Below, piece by piece: positions 46,646 through 59,849 of a DNA stretch of 64,000 bases. Below the pieces are notes generated by a model. The model ran no database searches and was not told where the DNA came from. It worked only from the letters and a program-made list of their open reading frames with translations. The stretch lies in NCBI GenBank assembly GCA_025642065.1, contig JAODUP010000660.1, positions 357,501 to 421,500 on the forward strand. The letters run 5' to 3'. This DNA is from Paralvinella palmiformis. Lineage: Eukaryota > Annelida > Polychaeta > Terebellida > Alvinellidae. Position numbers and translations under genes: made by a program. The stretch's first letter is position 1, and each line of letters starts with the position of its first letter.

Positions 46646-47745
46646 TTTGTCTGTCAACTGGTCAAGACGCTTGTACATAAAGCTGTGGCACTACGTGATG
46701 TTTATCAAAGATGACGTCATACGATAATCTCTAGCGAGTGTAGTACACACTAGCAATGGATCATGAAAGTTCAGAAATTAAGGATTATGGGAATATTTTA
46801 ATGGAAACATTATAGTTGGTGGTCAAAAGTGTTTTGAGTGTGGCAGTACATCTGATAGGGAATAAAATAATTGTTTGTTATGTTATTTTTACTTCGAAAT
46901 GTAAAATTTCTTTTCCCGTCACCTTTAAAACGAAGTGGTTGTGTAGCCGAGCATCAGAACCGTGTTCGCTGGCACTAAAGGTCCGAATACTCAATGCGCA
47001 TGCGCTGGCTCCCGATAGCGGGGTGCACTTGCACAGGCGTTGACTCCCGAATCCGTTATCTACATTGACCTGAAAGAAATCTAGACAGTGCACCCCGCCG
47101 ATTTGATGACAAACAAGTCCCAACTTCAGGTTAGGGCAAAAAGCAAAGTAGACTGCTAAAATCAGGTTTATATACATGATGAATTCTTGTTGTGTTGTTG
47201 GTTGCATAAGCCGTGGTGACATATAATAGGACAGAAGTAATACAGATTCTGTGCACACATCACAATAAATGTCGGTATTCATAAGTTGGAAGCTCGAAGC
47301 GCAGCCGCTTCACCATTGCTTTTTGTCCCTACTGGAAGTTAGCGCTGTTTGGGCATGGCGGCCCAATCAAACACCACTCAGTGCTCCGCCTAGTTTTCTT
47401 TCGAGTCAATGGTTATCTCTATCTTTTTTAATATGGCGGCTGAGGATAATACAGTTTTATTTGGTCTAAAATTAGGTTGAGGCTTTACAGGTTTGAGGAT
47501 GCTCAAACAAGCATAAAGGGGGTTAAAAATATCCAGGGCCAACTATATCGACGTGATGTAAAACGTTGGCTCGGATCTTTTTTTATCTTATTTATTGGTG
47601 ACATTTGTCCAGTTGGCATTAATCCGGTGAACATTTGTCTGGTGGGCCTTTGTCCCCTTTCCCCCCCAGAATACCCACTTTTTAAAAGGGGAAAATTTTG
47701 TGTCTGCTGGATAAATATATGTATACTTGGGTGTCAAAATATATA

Positions 47746-47751
<6 letters not shown>

Positions 47752-47810
<59 letters not shown>
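47752..47810. repeat. (TA)n microsatellite, about 29 units
   Basis: Read directly from the sequence. Present only in the right arm of IR1. Confidence 0.95.
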
Positions 47811-47811
<1 letters not shown>

Positions 47812-47917
47812 CCATATATTTTTTAAAATTTTATTTTTGGTTAAGTATAAAATGATAACATGTTTGAAAATACACACACACTGCTTCAGAGCATCAGGAC
47901 CCAAACATCTGTAAAAG

Positions 47918-49364
47918 CTACACCTCCATAAATCTATATATAAATAAACTTGTTACGACATTGGCGCCCTTGTTCATCAACTTGAATGGCTTTTTTGAAG
48001 CAGTATAGGTTTCTTTAAATATGATTGATAAGTAGATCCCCATAAAGTGATACCGCACAGTATATGAGGTTGAACTAAGGTACTGTACAATATCTTCAAA
48101 TGGTGGCAAGATATAATTTGTTTTACAGTGTGCAGGATATAAAGTGTCCTAGATATTTTTAAATTGGCATGTTTAATGTGCTCCTTCAATATTAGTTTGT
48201 TGTCAACATCTTTCCGTTAAATCTTATCAGTACCAATACAAACACTTAAGCCACTGTTAGCATGATCATTCCCATACTGGAAAACATGTAATTGGTTTTG
48301 GCAATATTAAGTGACGATTAAAGTCATTTGTGTAAATTATGAAAAGTAGGGGTTCCAAAACGGACTCCTTTGGTACCCCATATGTGATACACTGCTTTTC
48401 AGAAGATATACCTTTATATTGTACATATTGAGTCCAATCAGATAAATAACCTTTGAATGAATCATTGTCCCGCACCCCCTAATATTCCAATTTATTAATT
48501 AATATTTTATGATCTATCGTGTCAAAGGCCTTTAACAAGTCTAGATATATTGCAAGTGTGTGTTGATTATTTTCTCTGACTTTGATGTTATCAATTACTA
48601 AATTAGTCACTGCTTGGGCTGTTGAGTGACGATTTCTAAACTCATACTGACCCTTGTAAAGTACATTATGTGCTTCCAAGAATGAATAAAGTCGTTTATA
48701 GACAACTTTTTCTAGTACTTTTGACAAAACCGGTAATAACGATATAGGCCTATAGTTACAGAATTGATTTTTATCTTTTGATTTATAGATAGGCACTACT
48801 TTAGCAATTTTGATATATTTTGGAACTATTCCACTTTGAAGTGACTTGTTAACAAGCATGCTAACTGGTAAGGATATTTCATCTTTCACTTTCTTCAAAA
48901 ATATGCATGATATATCGTCACACCCAAAATGGAATTTGTGTTTCTATGTTTCAGGTAAGTGGTATATGGTTTCTTTGGATTGGAAATTTGAGATGCCAAA
49001 TCACGTCCAACATTTGTAAAATAGGAACAAAAGCCTTCGCTAATATATTTTGGGTTAGTTACTTTTGTGTTGTTAACACTAAAGCAATCTGATATCCCTG
49101 ATTTGTTACTCATTTTTCCAATAACCGATTTCAACACTCGCCATGTCTTTAATACATCACCCTTGAATTTATATAATAAAGCTCTATAATATTTCACTTT
49201 TGCCTTTCGAATCAGCCTATGATACAAATTTCTGTATTTCTTATATAATTGTTGTTGATTTAATGATTTCCCTTGGTCATCCACGGTTCTCGTATAATAC
49301 CTTTACGTGGGATATGAACAGTTTTTAATGGTGCATATATATCAGTGTATTCATGTATAATATT
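47918..49364 (-). pseudogene. CR1/jockey-like LINE copy B (right arm), RT core retained
   Basis: Right to left: YHRLIRKAKVKYYRALLYKF, SEGFCSYFTNVGRDLASQIS, YRPISLLPVLSKVLEKVVYK, HSTAQAVTNLVIDNI, AIYLDLLKAFDTIDHKILIN (RT motif A) and GVPKESVLEPLLFIIYTNDF. A degraded 3' part follows. Stops at several points. It supplies the RT core that is deleted from the left-arm copy. Confidence 0.85.
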
Positions 49365-49833
49365 ATCAAAGGCAGCTGATAGGTCCAACAAAACGGGTAG
49401 CACATACTTATTTATTTTAAATGAGCAAGCGATTAAATGTGACAAAGAGAAGAGCTGTTTGACCGATATGAATAAACTTGTATGCACAATGAACTGCTTA
49501 CTACCAACCATTGCCAATAAAGTAAGATGGATGGATGAATGTTGTTTAACAATACACCGGCGCAATTTAGGCCATTCACTGTCCTAGAATTGTCAAGAAA
49601 GTATTTGTTCAGTTTTTTTCGGTTACTTCAGATATGAAACAAAAATTAGAGATTTTGGTGTTAGTTTTGCATGTCAAAGAACAAAGCAATGCTAATTTCA
49701 TCGTCCGAAGAAAGACAACTGAGTTAGAATAATAGATGGACTCCTTTTATTCTTGAAGTGATAAATTTAGCTTCTTTAGAGCCCCAATTTGGAAAATGAT
49801 CTGCTAAACTGAACAGCAAATAATTCGAGGAAC
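49365..49833 (-). repeat. Left arm of inverted repeat IR2
   Basis: Reverse complement of 52094-52555. Shared blocks include ATCATTTTCCAAATTGGGGC, CGTCCGAAGAAAGACAACT and GAGCAAGCGATTAAATGTGA. It starts exactly where the right arm of IR1 ends. It includes an RT-like peptide VLPVLLDLSAAFD (minus strand), which runs in frame into LINE copy B across the junction. Confidence 0.9.
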
Positions 49834-50420
49834 CCCTTTTCCCATGAAGACAATTTAAAAGTCTAAATGTGTATTTACCAGACGAATTTCCTCGCTTTCT
49901 TGAGATGTTCAGCTTCACCGCGAAACGGTTGGTTTTCAATCACAACTGGTTTTTTTTCGGCAAATCTCATTACGACACATCGTCCACATAGTCAAAGAGT
50001 TTGACAAGATATGCAGCATGACCATGAATCAAGGAAAATTATCTAATATTATTTCTGACACCAACAATTAACGATAATAACCTAGGATGTCATACGTCAT
50101 TTTCCTTGAACAGCAATTTTTTAATAATGTGATCAGGGATAACTCTAATTACCTAAAATGTGTAATAATTCCTTTTTACTAATGACAATGTTATCATATT
50201 TATTAAACCAATTGCCATTCTCAATTGTTTCGATGAGAAAAGCTCGGTTTTATCCTTGTTAAATTTCAGCATGTTGCTGTTCATTAAGATACTTACGTTT
50301 GTAATACAAGCTTCAATTGATGATTTAAAAAATCAGCCCATTTATTATCGCATGGCTTTAAAGTCATGTAGACCTGAATACCTGTAGATCTCAGTACCAT
50401 TGGCATAACAATGATAGTTA

Positions 50421-50900
50421 ATGTTTTACCTTTTAATTCGCGACCTTCGCCGCATTCGTTGCTATTTTTCACTTTGCATCGCCAAAACCTTTTCTACAGC
50501 ACTCGTTTCTAGCAGGCTTGATTACTGCAACTCTCTTCAGTGTGTTCAGAACTGCTTCGCTAGGGTTGTCACACGGATTTTCCATTCTGTCCCACATCAT
50601 TTTCAAAATCTGTATCATTACCCATCAAACGCTTTCTTCTGGATAACTTTCGTAGCAGTTTTCCATCCTTTCTCTAGCACCTAAGCCCAGAGAAATTCGT
50701 TCATCTGGTTTTCACATGTTGTCTGTTCCCAGGGTTAAAACTCAGGCTGGGACTCGTGCTTTTTTAGTTGGTGTCCCAACTTTTTGGAATTCCTTCCTTA
50801 AACATGTTAAGCCACCAAATAGCATAGTTTCTTTCCGTCACTATTTGAAAATTCACCTTTTCAGACTTGCTTATCATTTCTAAGTTTCTTAAGTTCCACT
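50421..50900 (+). pseudogene. L2-like LINE C-terminal fragment
   Basis: Shifting frames read RDLRRIRCYFSLCIAKTFST, ALVSSRLDYCNSLQ, VQNCFARVVTR and VPTFWNSF-type sequence, the usual order at the C-terminal end of L2-like reverse transcriptases. It lies in the spacer of IR2. Confidence 0.7.
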
Positions 50901-52093
50901 CCATCCGATCATTTGCTGATGAATTTTGCATTGTACCTGGACTACAAGTTTGCCCAACTAGGTGCTCCCCAAGATCGATTACATAAGAGGCTGCAGATAA
51001 ATCAAGCATAATTAAAAGAAGCTATGGACTCTTCATCAAGCACTTCAACAATGACTCCGTACACTTGCAAGAGAGCAGTTTCTGCTTAATTACTTCTATA
51101 ATAAGAATATTGATAATTGTCATGGAGGTCTTTGTGCAATATGTGCTCTTTTATACGCCTTGCTACTAATGATTCAATACGTTAAGAGATGAAAGGAAGT
51201 TTAGATATAGAACGCTAATTCACATATTTTCTTTATCCAACCCAGCTATTTAGACCAGCAGAGTTGTGGTGGCGTAGTTCTCCAACATAATGGCATTAAT
51301 GACTCCAGAATTGACCTATTTATATAATGGCTGTTTTCAGTGGCCGAAGTTGGTCCACATTTCTTCAAACCCCAGGTAGGCAGTGGATCTGAGCCACATA
51401 ACTTGTTTTTCTATTAAATGCACCCATTGCTATAGCACAGGTACATTTTAATTACTGCCCATCAAGTTACTTGTTAGATTGAAGAATGTCTTTTGATCTT
51501 TTCCACATTATTACTGTATCTTTGTGGAATAGAAACATTTCTTTTCTTCGATTAATAGTGTATTATTTTGTTCAAGTTCCATGTATATTTCAAGTGCATC
51601 ATTAAGGAAGTTCGGCACCATATATTCTGTGCTTTTCTTAGCAGATATAAGCTTATCGGAGTACCATGTATCTTTGAATCTGAACCATCGACCTGAATGC
51701 GGATACGGCAAAAATAGAACAGCATGTAAACAGACGAGAGCGCTTCCATATGTCCGGATGCGGCATACGATTTGTTGTGCGGCTGCTCATTGATGCGGAT
51801 ACGGCAAACTGAATCGCTCCATGTACCGATTCGTACGGCAACTTGTAAAAATTCCCGGACGGGGGAATCTTGAATATGACGCCAGGGGCAGGTGTTTCCC
51901 GAACAATTTGGCGAGATTTTAGATTCTCTGGTCAACCTGAAGTATTGTTCGAATTTCTCCGCATCAAACTGTAGTTCATATATTCGGCATATTGCTGAAT
52001 AAATATTCTAAGGCTGTAACAACAGGAAATTGACTTAATAATAATTTAATAAGTAATTTTGAGAATTTATAATGTGTAAATCTGTTTTCGGGA

Positions 52094-52555
52094 GTTATTT
52101 GCTGTTCAGTTTAGCAGATCATTTTCCAAATTGGGGCTCTAAAGAAGCTAAATTTATCACTTCAAGAATAAAAGGAGTGCATCTATTATCTTAACTGAGT
52201 TGTCTTTCTTCGGACGATGAAATTAGCATTGCTTTGTTCTTTGATATGAAAAACTAACACCAAAATCTCTAATTTTTGTTTCATATCTGAAGTAACCGAA
52301 AAAAAACTGAACAAATACTTTCTTGACAATTTTAGGACAGTGAATGGACTAAATTGTGCCGGTGTATGGTTAAACAACATTCATCCATCCATCTTACTTT
52401 ATTGGCAATGGTTGGTAGTAAGCAGTTCATTGTGCATACAAGTTTATTCATATTGGTCAAACAGCTCTTCTCTGTGTCACATTTAATCGCTTGCTCATTT
52501 AAAATAAATAAGTATGTGCTACCCGTTTTGTTGGACCTATCAGCTGCCTTTGATA
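52094..52555 (+). repeat. Right arm of inverted repeat IR2
   Basis: Mirror of 49365-49833. The RT-like peptide VLPVLLDLSAAFDTIHHQNF continues naturally past the arm here, so this is the ancestral side and the left arm is the derived junction. Confidence 0.88.
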
Positions 52556-52639
52556 CAATTCATCATCAAAACTTCAAGTCACACTTATGTCACGACTTGG
52601 CGTCTAGGGCACCATATACTACCACTGACATGGAATAGA

Positions 52640-54300
52640 CCGATTGAATAACCTTGGGGCCACCATATTGCGACTGAATTCCTGTGTTGCATGGTGATTT
52701 ACGCGTGTGGTGGCCGATAAATGTCTTATTTAAAAGCCATATTTAGGCTAATTACCAGCTATATTTGAATTTTATTTATAGTCCATTAAGGGAATGTGAT
52801 TTCCAGATCATAATTTTGCATTTAATAAGAATGGCATAGACTTCATCCAATAGATATATGCCACTAAACTAAGTAACGTTCAGCGCGATATGCATGGCTC
52901 TATCATGGTCCGGCCTGTCTAGTTCAAACTCTACATTAAAACTCTACATTAAATAGTTAAAACATCTTCATTAAAATCAATTTATATTCACCTAAAAGTT
53001 TAATTTTAAAACCATTTATTTAATCCATTGAAACCCATGCTAAAAAAATCCCCTCCAAGTCAATATGAATAACTAAGGCTTAACTGTGTCATTCATCTGG
53101 AAAAATCGGTCAACTCAGTCATTGGGTTATATACTGGTAAGTATTGTGTTAAATACTTTGGAAAAACACAATCGTTCAGCTGAAATACTAGTCTCGGTCT
53201 ACGTGTAATATGAAATAATTTGCTGAAAGATTTCCAGCATTTATTGTTAGTGAAAAGTTGCCATCCCTTATTAACAGTGGGCGCCATAGCTGTTTCTAAC
53301 CCGAGACCGCCGTTGGTAACCAATGCAACGCATTTCGCCTGGATCGGTCTAATGTTTGGCAGTATGCTTTTATTTTGATCTGTCAGTAAAGGTTGTACGC
53401 TAACAAATTCAGTTACATAATAATCATTCATCAATTGCGTTAGTAGTAATATCAACTTACTATCGGTAAGTAGTACAACAATTTAAAAAAAATTTAATTA
53501 TCTTGTCTATAACTCGGCTGGTGCACTGGTTGGATGTTGTACACATTTATAGCTCAATTGTATACAAGAGTAGAATGACTGCATTCTATTAACATCATAG
53601 CAGAACATTTAGCTAAAATAAATATAGCAACATGCCTAATCTATGCTAAAAAGTTGGAACATTTTAACCCCTATACGATCTTTGGTATCACTTTCAAACA
53701 TTTTTAAAACCCTAATACTCATGAATAAGTACATTTTACATAATAATAATGATAATAATATACTAACAATAACAGCATTTTAGTAAAAGTTTTCATCAAC
53801 TTGAACTTCTTTTAGGCGCTTTACATCTATATTAATAAAGCGAATATGTGTTTTGTTTGAATCCCCCCCCCCCCAAAAAAAAAACAACAACATACATTTG
53901 CCAGGTGGCAGCAATTTTTTTGTGGTGGCTAATTGGTCTTTCCCTGTGTTATTTGTGTTCTAATAGCTCTCAGTAAATTACTCACGAATGTGTATACGTT
54001 TGTTTATCTGTATGTTCGCAAAAAGGCTAACAAACGAGTCTTAAACGGCGGTGAATTTGACGCTGAATGGGACTATGATTGGGACTATGATGTTTACTCA
54101 ATTTCAATACTGCTGTGCCACTCAATACTTTGAATGTATCAAAAGGGATCTATCATACTGATCTGAAACGTATAAGAAGTCTGTGCAGCTGGAACAAAAC
54201 GGGGGTTATCTGCTTGCGAGTGCGTGCTACCAGACTTGCAGCACAGTTCTGATCTCACTGTAGGCCAGCACATTATATAATAATGTGCTGTCGTAGTCCA
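52640..54300. other. Intergenic DNA without recognisable features
   Basis: Only simple-sequence patches (a C run followed by an A run at about 53864-53883) and no coding similarity on either strand. Confidence 0.5.
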
Positions 54301-54305
54301 ATCGA

Positions 54306-54485
54306 TGGATGTTTTATTATTACGGCCACTTTTGTGCACAAGACAGGCTAAATGGGCGAAGCGATTTCCAACGGTCATGAAGCGAAGTGAAAGATGAAAC
54401 GCCCTTCAGACATGCTCACCCCGAGATTTGAACTCAGGTGGTTGAGATATGTGTTCAATCGAGTTACCAGTTAGACTATGAAGGT
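54306..54485 (-). repeat. SINE, family 1 copy
   Basis: TTACGGCCACTTTTGTGCAC, GGCTAAATGGGCGAAGCG and a head with GAGATTTGAACTCAGG (plus sense) align with 6650-6834. Confidence 0.85.
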
Positions 54486-54904
54486 GATAAGTTTATGGGC
54501 TGGGTCTCATAATTTATATACTTAAAAATAAGCCTCATGCTTCTTATTTTATAATAACAGGACTTCACCTGTTTCTGCATTCGTCGAGTATTATCCAATA
54601 TATAATAACCCTTAGATTTATGACAGACATGGAATAATTTATACAATGACAATTTCCAAGACGCATGCGCAGTCCACATCTATTTTGGTTTGCGGGTTAG
54701 TGAAGCCGTGTTGTAGCTTGGAACAAGAAGTGTAATTCACTAATTGTTTTGGAGGATTCACAGAACTAAATCGATCTACAAGTTCTTGTATAAGTTTCAT
54801 TTTTATTAAATATAACGTAAAATTATTTTTACTAATATAAAATATTAGTTACTTACTTAGGTTTACTTAGGTAGATACTGGACGTAGGTTGTTTGTCCTG
54901 TGTG

Positions 54905-55550
54905 TCCAGATCCTCATCCGATTTTAGAAGAAATTTGGGGCTATTAGTTCATAATTAGCTTTGTGACCCAATCTCAGAGCTGTCTCATAATTAAAAATCA
55001 GAACCTGATCCCTCCAGTGTTTATCTAGTCTCCTCTCAAAAGATTGTGTACTAGGAGCCTCCACTACTTTATCGGGCAAGCTGTTCCAGGAACATGTTAT
55101 CCTTTCGATGAAGTAGTGTTGTCTCAGCAGGGTCTTGTTATGGTTTAATGGCAGCTTATAGCTAAGCCCTCTTGTTTGATAGAAACCCTCTTCTGCTGTA
55201 ACTACACCTGGCATCACTTGCTCATCATATTCCCCAGAGACCATCCTAAACATTTCAATCATATCGCTTCTTAGGCGTCTATACACCAAAGTTGTTAGAT
55301 TTCATTTTTGCAGCCTATCGGCCGATCTAATTTAGATAGCGTAGACCTGGAACCAACTTGGTTACCCGCCTTCGTTATCCACACCGAGTTGGCATATTCT
55401 AGATCTGGTCTGACTATTGCTTTGTACAATCTTGTGAAATTTTCTGTATCAAGGTATACAAAGGATCTCCTTATTAACTTCTTCATCTGATTTGCCTTAC
55501 TAACTTGTTCCATTACATAGTGTTCGAAACTAAGATTATATTTGTATGGG
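54905..55550 (-). pseudogene. CR1/L2-like LINE 3' end
   Basis: Minus strand: YKYNLSFEHYVMEQVSKANQ, NFTRLYKAIVRPDLEYANSV, then after a frame break VYRRLRSDMIEMFRMVSGEY, TRGLSYKLPLNHNKTLLRQH, ITCSWNSLPDKVVEAP and SFERRLDKHWRDQ. This is the classic C-terminal tail of CR1-type reverse transcriptase ORFs. It is 5'-truncated and interrupted near 55290. Confidence 0.85.
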
Positions 55551-56112
55551 GAAAGTTGACAATTTATTTTTGCCTGAAAACATTACATGTTATTGAAAAT
55601 CAATCATCAAGTTGGGAACTTTCATAGACCTGTTATCCATTTCTGAAACATAGTGTGATCTCCATGATAATACTATTGGTAAAAGAATGTTTTTTCAGCA
55701 ATCCCGGTGAAACGTGACCCGCAAACGGACGTTCGCTAGATGGCGCAGTTAATTTACTAGTTGTATTGTAAATAAAAACTGAAAAAAATATGTACACATT
55801 CCAGTATTATAGTTACCATTATAGTAGTACCAACAACATTATTAAGCCTCCTGTAAACACAATATGTATTATTTTTTATTTAAGCTATCGTGTATCAGAA
55901 GAATATCCTCATTCTAAACAATGTACTTGTGATACTCTTTTTGGTTAGTGCCTACGCATTACATTATTAAAATTCGTTGACATGCACACGTATGTTTGGC
56001 ATATGAATTATACGCACGTGTGATAGGCAGTAGATGAAAAGACAACTCCATTTAATTTTAAATATTTGCTAAACATTCATTAGCTTTCTGTTCCCAGGAC
56101 AAAGTAAATAAT

Positions 56113-59100
56113 TTTAAAGGGAGAGTGCACCCCCAGAGTGCACCCTCTTAAATATGTAAGGCTTAGAACAGTAACCAAAAATTTCACAATCATAATCACG
56201 AAATATACCTGATATCATAGGTATAATCGAAATCACTGGAGGGCCGCCAATACGGTTGCACCGGAAGCCAGATTCGAAGGCGGGAAGGACAAAAACTGAA
56301 ATGCTCTTGACGTCACATTGGAGGTCTGTAGACTGATGCGGATTATAGTTCCTCTTGAGCGTTAATTTCTGAGCCATTTTGAATCATCTTCCTCTTGTTA
56401 ATTCCTTCTGGCTCAAACTGATATGGTTGTATGTCATTCATGACGTAATTTTAACAAGATAATGGCGTTTAATTCTGGAATAATTCTTTGCTCACACTTG
56501 TTTACACGCTTTTGTATGGGCTCTACCATTGACCTAAATATAAAACTAGACCGAGCAGTCAGTAGCGTTTGAATTGGCCGCCAACACCAAACAGCTCTGA
56601 CTTCCGGCAAGGGAAAAAGCAGCGTTGAAGCGGCTGCGGTTCGAGTTTTGAACCTACGAATACGGACATTTATTGTGATGCGTGCATTATAATTTTGTGT
56701 GTGCAGACAATCTGTATTATTCCTCTGCTATTATATGCCATGAAATATGTAAAAGTCGTTTTATTCAAGTCCGTAGATCTAGTTTAATTGGGATCAAACG
56801 CCAGAGCAGAGAGCTTAAATATAGAGAGGCGTTACTCTTGCCGTGCCATGTTGAATTTTGAACCAGTGGCGCCTCCAGCGACCGGAGGTATTTCTCAGAT
56901 AAACAAAAACTCTCTGGTTGTCCACATGTGATCGTGTACATGTGTGCGATGGTTGAAATGGATTGCCAATTCTAGTACTATATGTTACATGATCACATAC
57001 TCTTTTGTTAATAAACACTTTAATTATGCACACATGATATTGAAGAAAACGAAGCTCTGAAACTGTAAATAAATAATTAAGTGATTTCAACTTAATTAAT
57101 TCATAGCCTACAATTTGCGATCACTTGACAGCTGATTAGGAAATAATTGAACGTGGTTTAGGTTATTTCACAGCTTTGTGTGTGGAAGGCGTAGTTTTTT
57201 AAATGAAAACAGTTAGGTATATATGAGATAAATGCATACAAACATACTTTCATCATGTCAGTTTATCATAGTCCATAAACTTTTATTTATTTGGATATAG
57301 ACATATAATGATATATACAGCTATTATAACGCAACCATAACACAATTCACCATATATTCATCATGTCCATTTATCATATATTAACTAAAAAAAATATAAG
57401 TTCATTTAAAGTCTACACCTCAATAATATAGGCCATGCAATATAGGCCTGCCCAGCTGAGAACAAAGAATATACATGGAATATTAACAATGTGTATGTTT
57501 GCGTTAACATGTTAGAGATAGAGAAATTAGTACTTTCATACAATAAGCGGCATCAAATCTCTTGTGCCACGGGTTCATCTATAGTTACAATCAGTCATTT
57601 GTTATCAAATGGACAGAATAACCCAAATTTAGTCCAGATCAGTGAACTATTTAAAGTTAGAAAGAATATACCCAGAGATGTAATAGACACATGCATTGAC
57701 TACTGTAACAGATAACACCAGTAAATCTGTAACCAAGAGATTAATGGCCTGTTTACATGGTATCTCATCATCATAGAACTTCAAGGACTGAAACAGAACA
57801 ATACCTTGTAAAATAATGACTTGAACCAAGTACATACACAATGTGTAAACACATGTTTTCCTTTTTTCAAGTTGGTTATTTGATTTGATATGCATTTAAG
57901 TTATGAAGAGAAGTATACCAAGTAAACCACATGAGCTGAACATTCAAGTACTAATTCAGGTGCTGGTAATCCTTTTTTTTGTATTAAGATATGAAATGGG
58001 CTGACAAAATTTCATGGGTTTGATGCCTTGTTTCTTATTTAATTAATTTTATAATACCAATTTTCACCTTTAATATTTATAAATATTAATTACCATCACA
58101 GCTGGCCGCGTCTCCTGTATAGGTCTCCTATCTGTTAATACCTTCCTCTAATTTCTGTGGATGCATGCGGTGGATTTGGTACATCAAAAATAGTTGGAAT
58201 AGCATTCTAGATAAGTTGTCTGGTTCATGAATTCCGTTTCAGTGAAATGCATATCATACATTCTACAATTAGTATTCAAGTAATTTAAATCTTTCCTCAT
58301 CATATATCTAAACGACAACAATTAATAACCCATCTTTTACTTCTGTCAATAGAAAAACTAACAAAATGAATGTTTCTACCACTAGTTGAGGTATTTAATA
58401 ATTACTTTCATAACATTTAAATTATAAATAGAAGTCCATATATATCAATAAGTACCAATTGCTTACGTTTAAAAATAAATATGGATGCAGGTGATCATGT
58501 AAATACTCAGCTACTTATAATTATTGAATTTGGGAAAAATTATCTGATTATAGTAATGTAATTTTAGAAGTCCAATTATATTATTAACAATAATAAAGTG
58601 AAATATAGCTCCCGCCCATAACATCTTCAGTGGCTCCATACATGTAACTGTAAGCTTATATAGATCTAGATAGATCCTGCTTGGGTCATATCAAGTAGGG
58701 GCGTGTCTACTTCAAATTGTTATGCTTATTTTTTAAATATCCTTTATTTTTAAAAAGCCAGATCATATCCAATTTTTACACTAGCTTTCATTTCCTTTCG
58801 GGGATGTCTTTATTTGTGCATACTTTTTCTGTTACTGCAGCCGAAAGCGGCGCAGAATGAACCAGTGCCATTAAGCGCCATGTTGACAAGGGGCGTCCGT
58901 GACAATCTACCTCCGGTCGCTAGGGCCCTGGCGCTCCATGAATTCAAAATGGCGTCTAAGTAACACGTCTTGTTATATATAGTCTTTGGCCAGAGATAGG
59001 CCGGAGGTTGTCGTACAGGCTAAATATAATAACAGTTAAGCTTAATTTCTCGCCGAGACCTCCCCCCCTCTTTAACAGCTATTTTAAATGTGTTCCTTAT

Positions 59101-59480
59101 ACTTACCGATGAAAAGACATCCCGTTTGTATTACTTCCACACGGCTTATGCAACCAGCGATACAACAATAATTCACCACCTTTATAAGCCTTATTTTTCC
59201 AGTCTGCGTTCCTATTTCCTCGACCGGAAGTTGGGACCTGTGCCATCAAATCGGCTGCCGTGTTCGGTCTAGTTTTCTTTTAGGTCAATGGGCTCTACAG
59301 ACTTCAGGTCAACCGGATACGCTGAAGTGACGTAATCATTCAGGAGCTTCCGGTCTCTGTCTAGCTTCAAAATGGCGGCACCGGGTGATCGTTTACACAT
59401 TTTGACATTATTTATGATATTTGTGAGTATAGCTGTATTAGTTTTCAAAATTTGAAATGAAGGTGGACTATCCCTTTAAA
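56113..59480. mobile_element. DNA element with matching ends and long inverted subterminal regions
   Basis: TTTAAAGGGAGAGTGCACCC at 56113-56132 mirrors AGGTGGACTATCCCTTTAAA at 59461-59480 (inverted, two differences in the first 19). Inside, GGGCTCTACCATTGACCTAAA at 56519 mirrors the sequence near 59283-59300, and GCGACCGGAGGTA at 56877 mirrors 58909-58921. Long inverted subterminal parts therefore flank a unique centre without a transposase. A clean target-site duplication was not found. The termini recall P-element-like or foldback families, but this is inference. Relatives lie in both arms of IR1. Confidence 0.6.
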
Positions 59481-59577
59481 TTTATGCTAAAGCTTCTCTT
59501 GTTCACATAAGCATATAGCTGACCATAGGCATTATTGTTAACTTGTATATAATGTCAATGTGTTTATTTCATATTGT

Positions 59578-59648
59578 TAAGCGCCCTTGGACTAGGCATT
59601 AGAATATGTGTCGCTATAATAAGTGCTATGTTAATATTATGTTATTAT
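59578..59648 (+). repeat. L2-type LINE 3' tail relic
   Basis: GTTAAGCGCCCTTGGACTAG..GTCGCTATAATAAGTGCTATG followed by a TTATTATC-like simple tail. The layout is the same as at 15705-15775. Confidence 0.5.
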
Positions 59649-59849
59649 CACTATCACGGGAGGTTTCTTAAACGAAATGTATGCATTTAAGCGTTACGCT
59701 GAAATAATGTTGTCCGTACATGACACACACGGTCAGAGAAAGTAATCGAGAAAAATTCCTTGCATGGAAATTGGAAGTCAGGGAATTCTAAAATGAGTCA
59801 AAATACAATGAAATTTCTATTTGGTAAAAAAAATGTTCTATATAATTAT

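Larger units (their letters stand above)
44176..49364 (-). repeat. Right arm of large inverted repeat IR1
   Basis: Reverse complement of 36885-41550. The right arm keeps three things the left lacks: the THAP middle segment (44650-44790), the LINE-B RT core (47918-48600) and a (TA)n tract. It lacks the SINE at 38408. The outer boundary coincides with the start of IR2. Confidence 0.92.

Noticed and set aside
36885..52555. Whole inverted structure as an assembly artefact
   Set aside because: Not excluded, but the arms differ by a SINE with a proper empty site, several deletions and point changes, which argues for real, older duplication and not duplicated contig ends.
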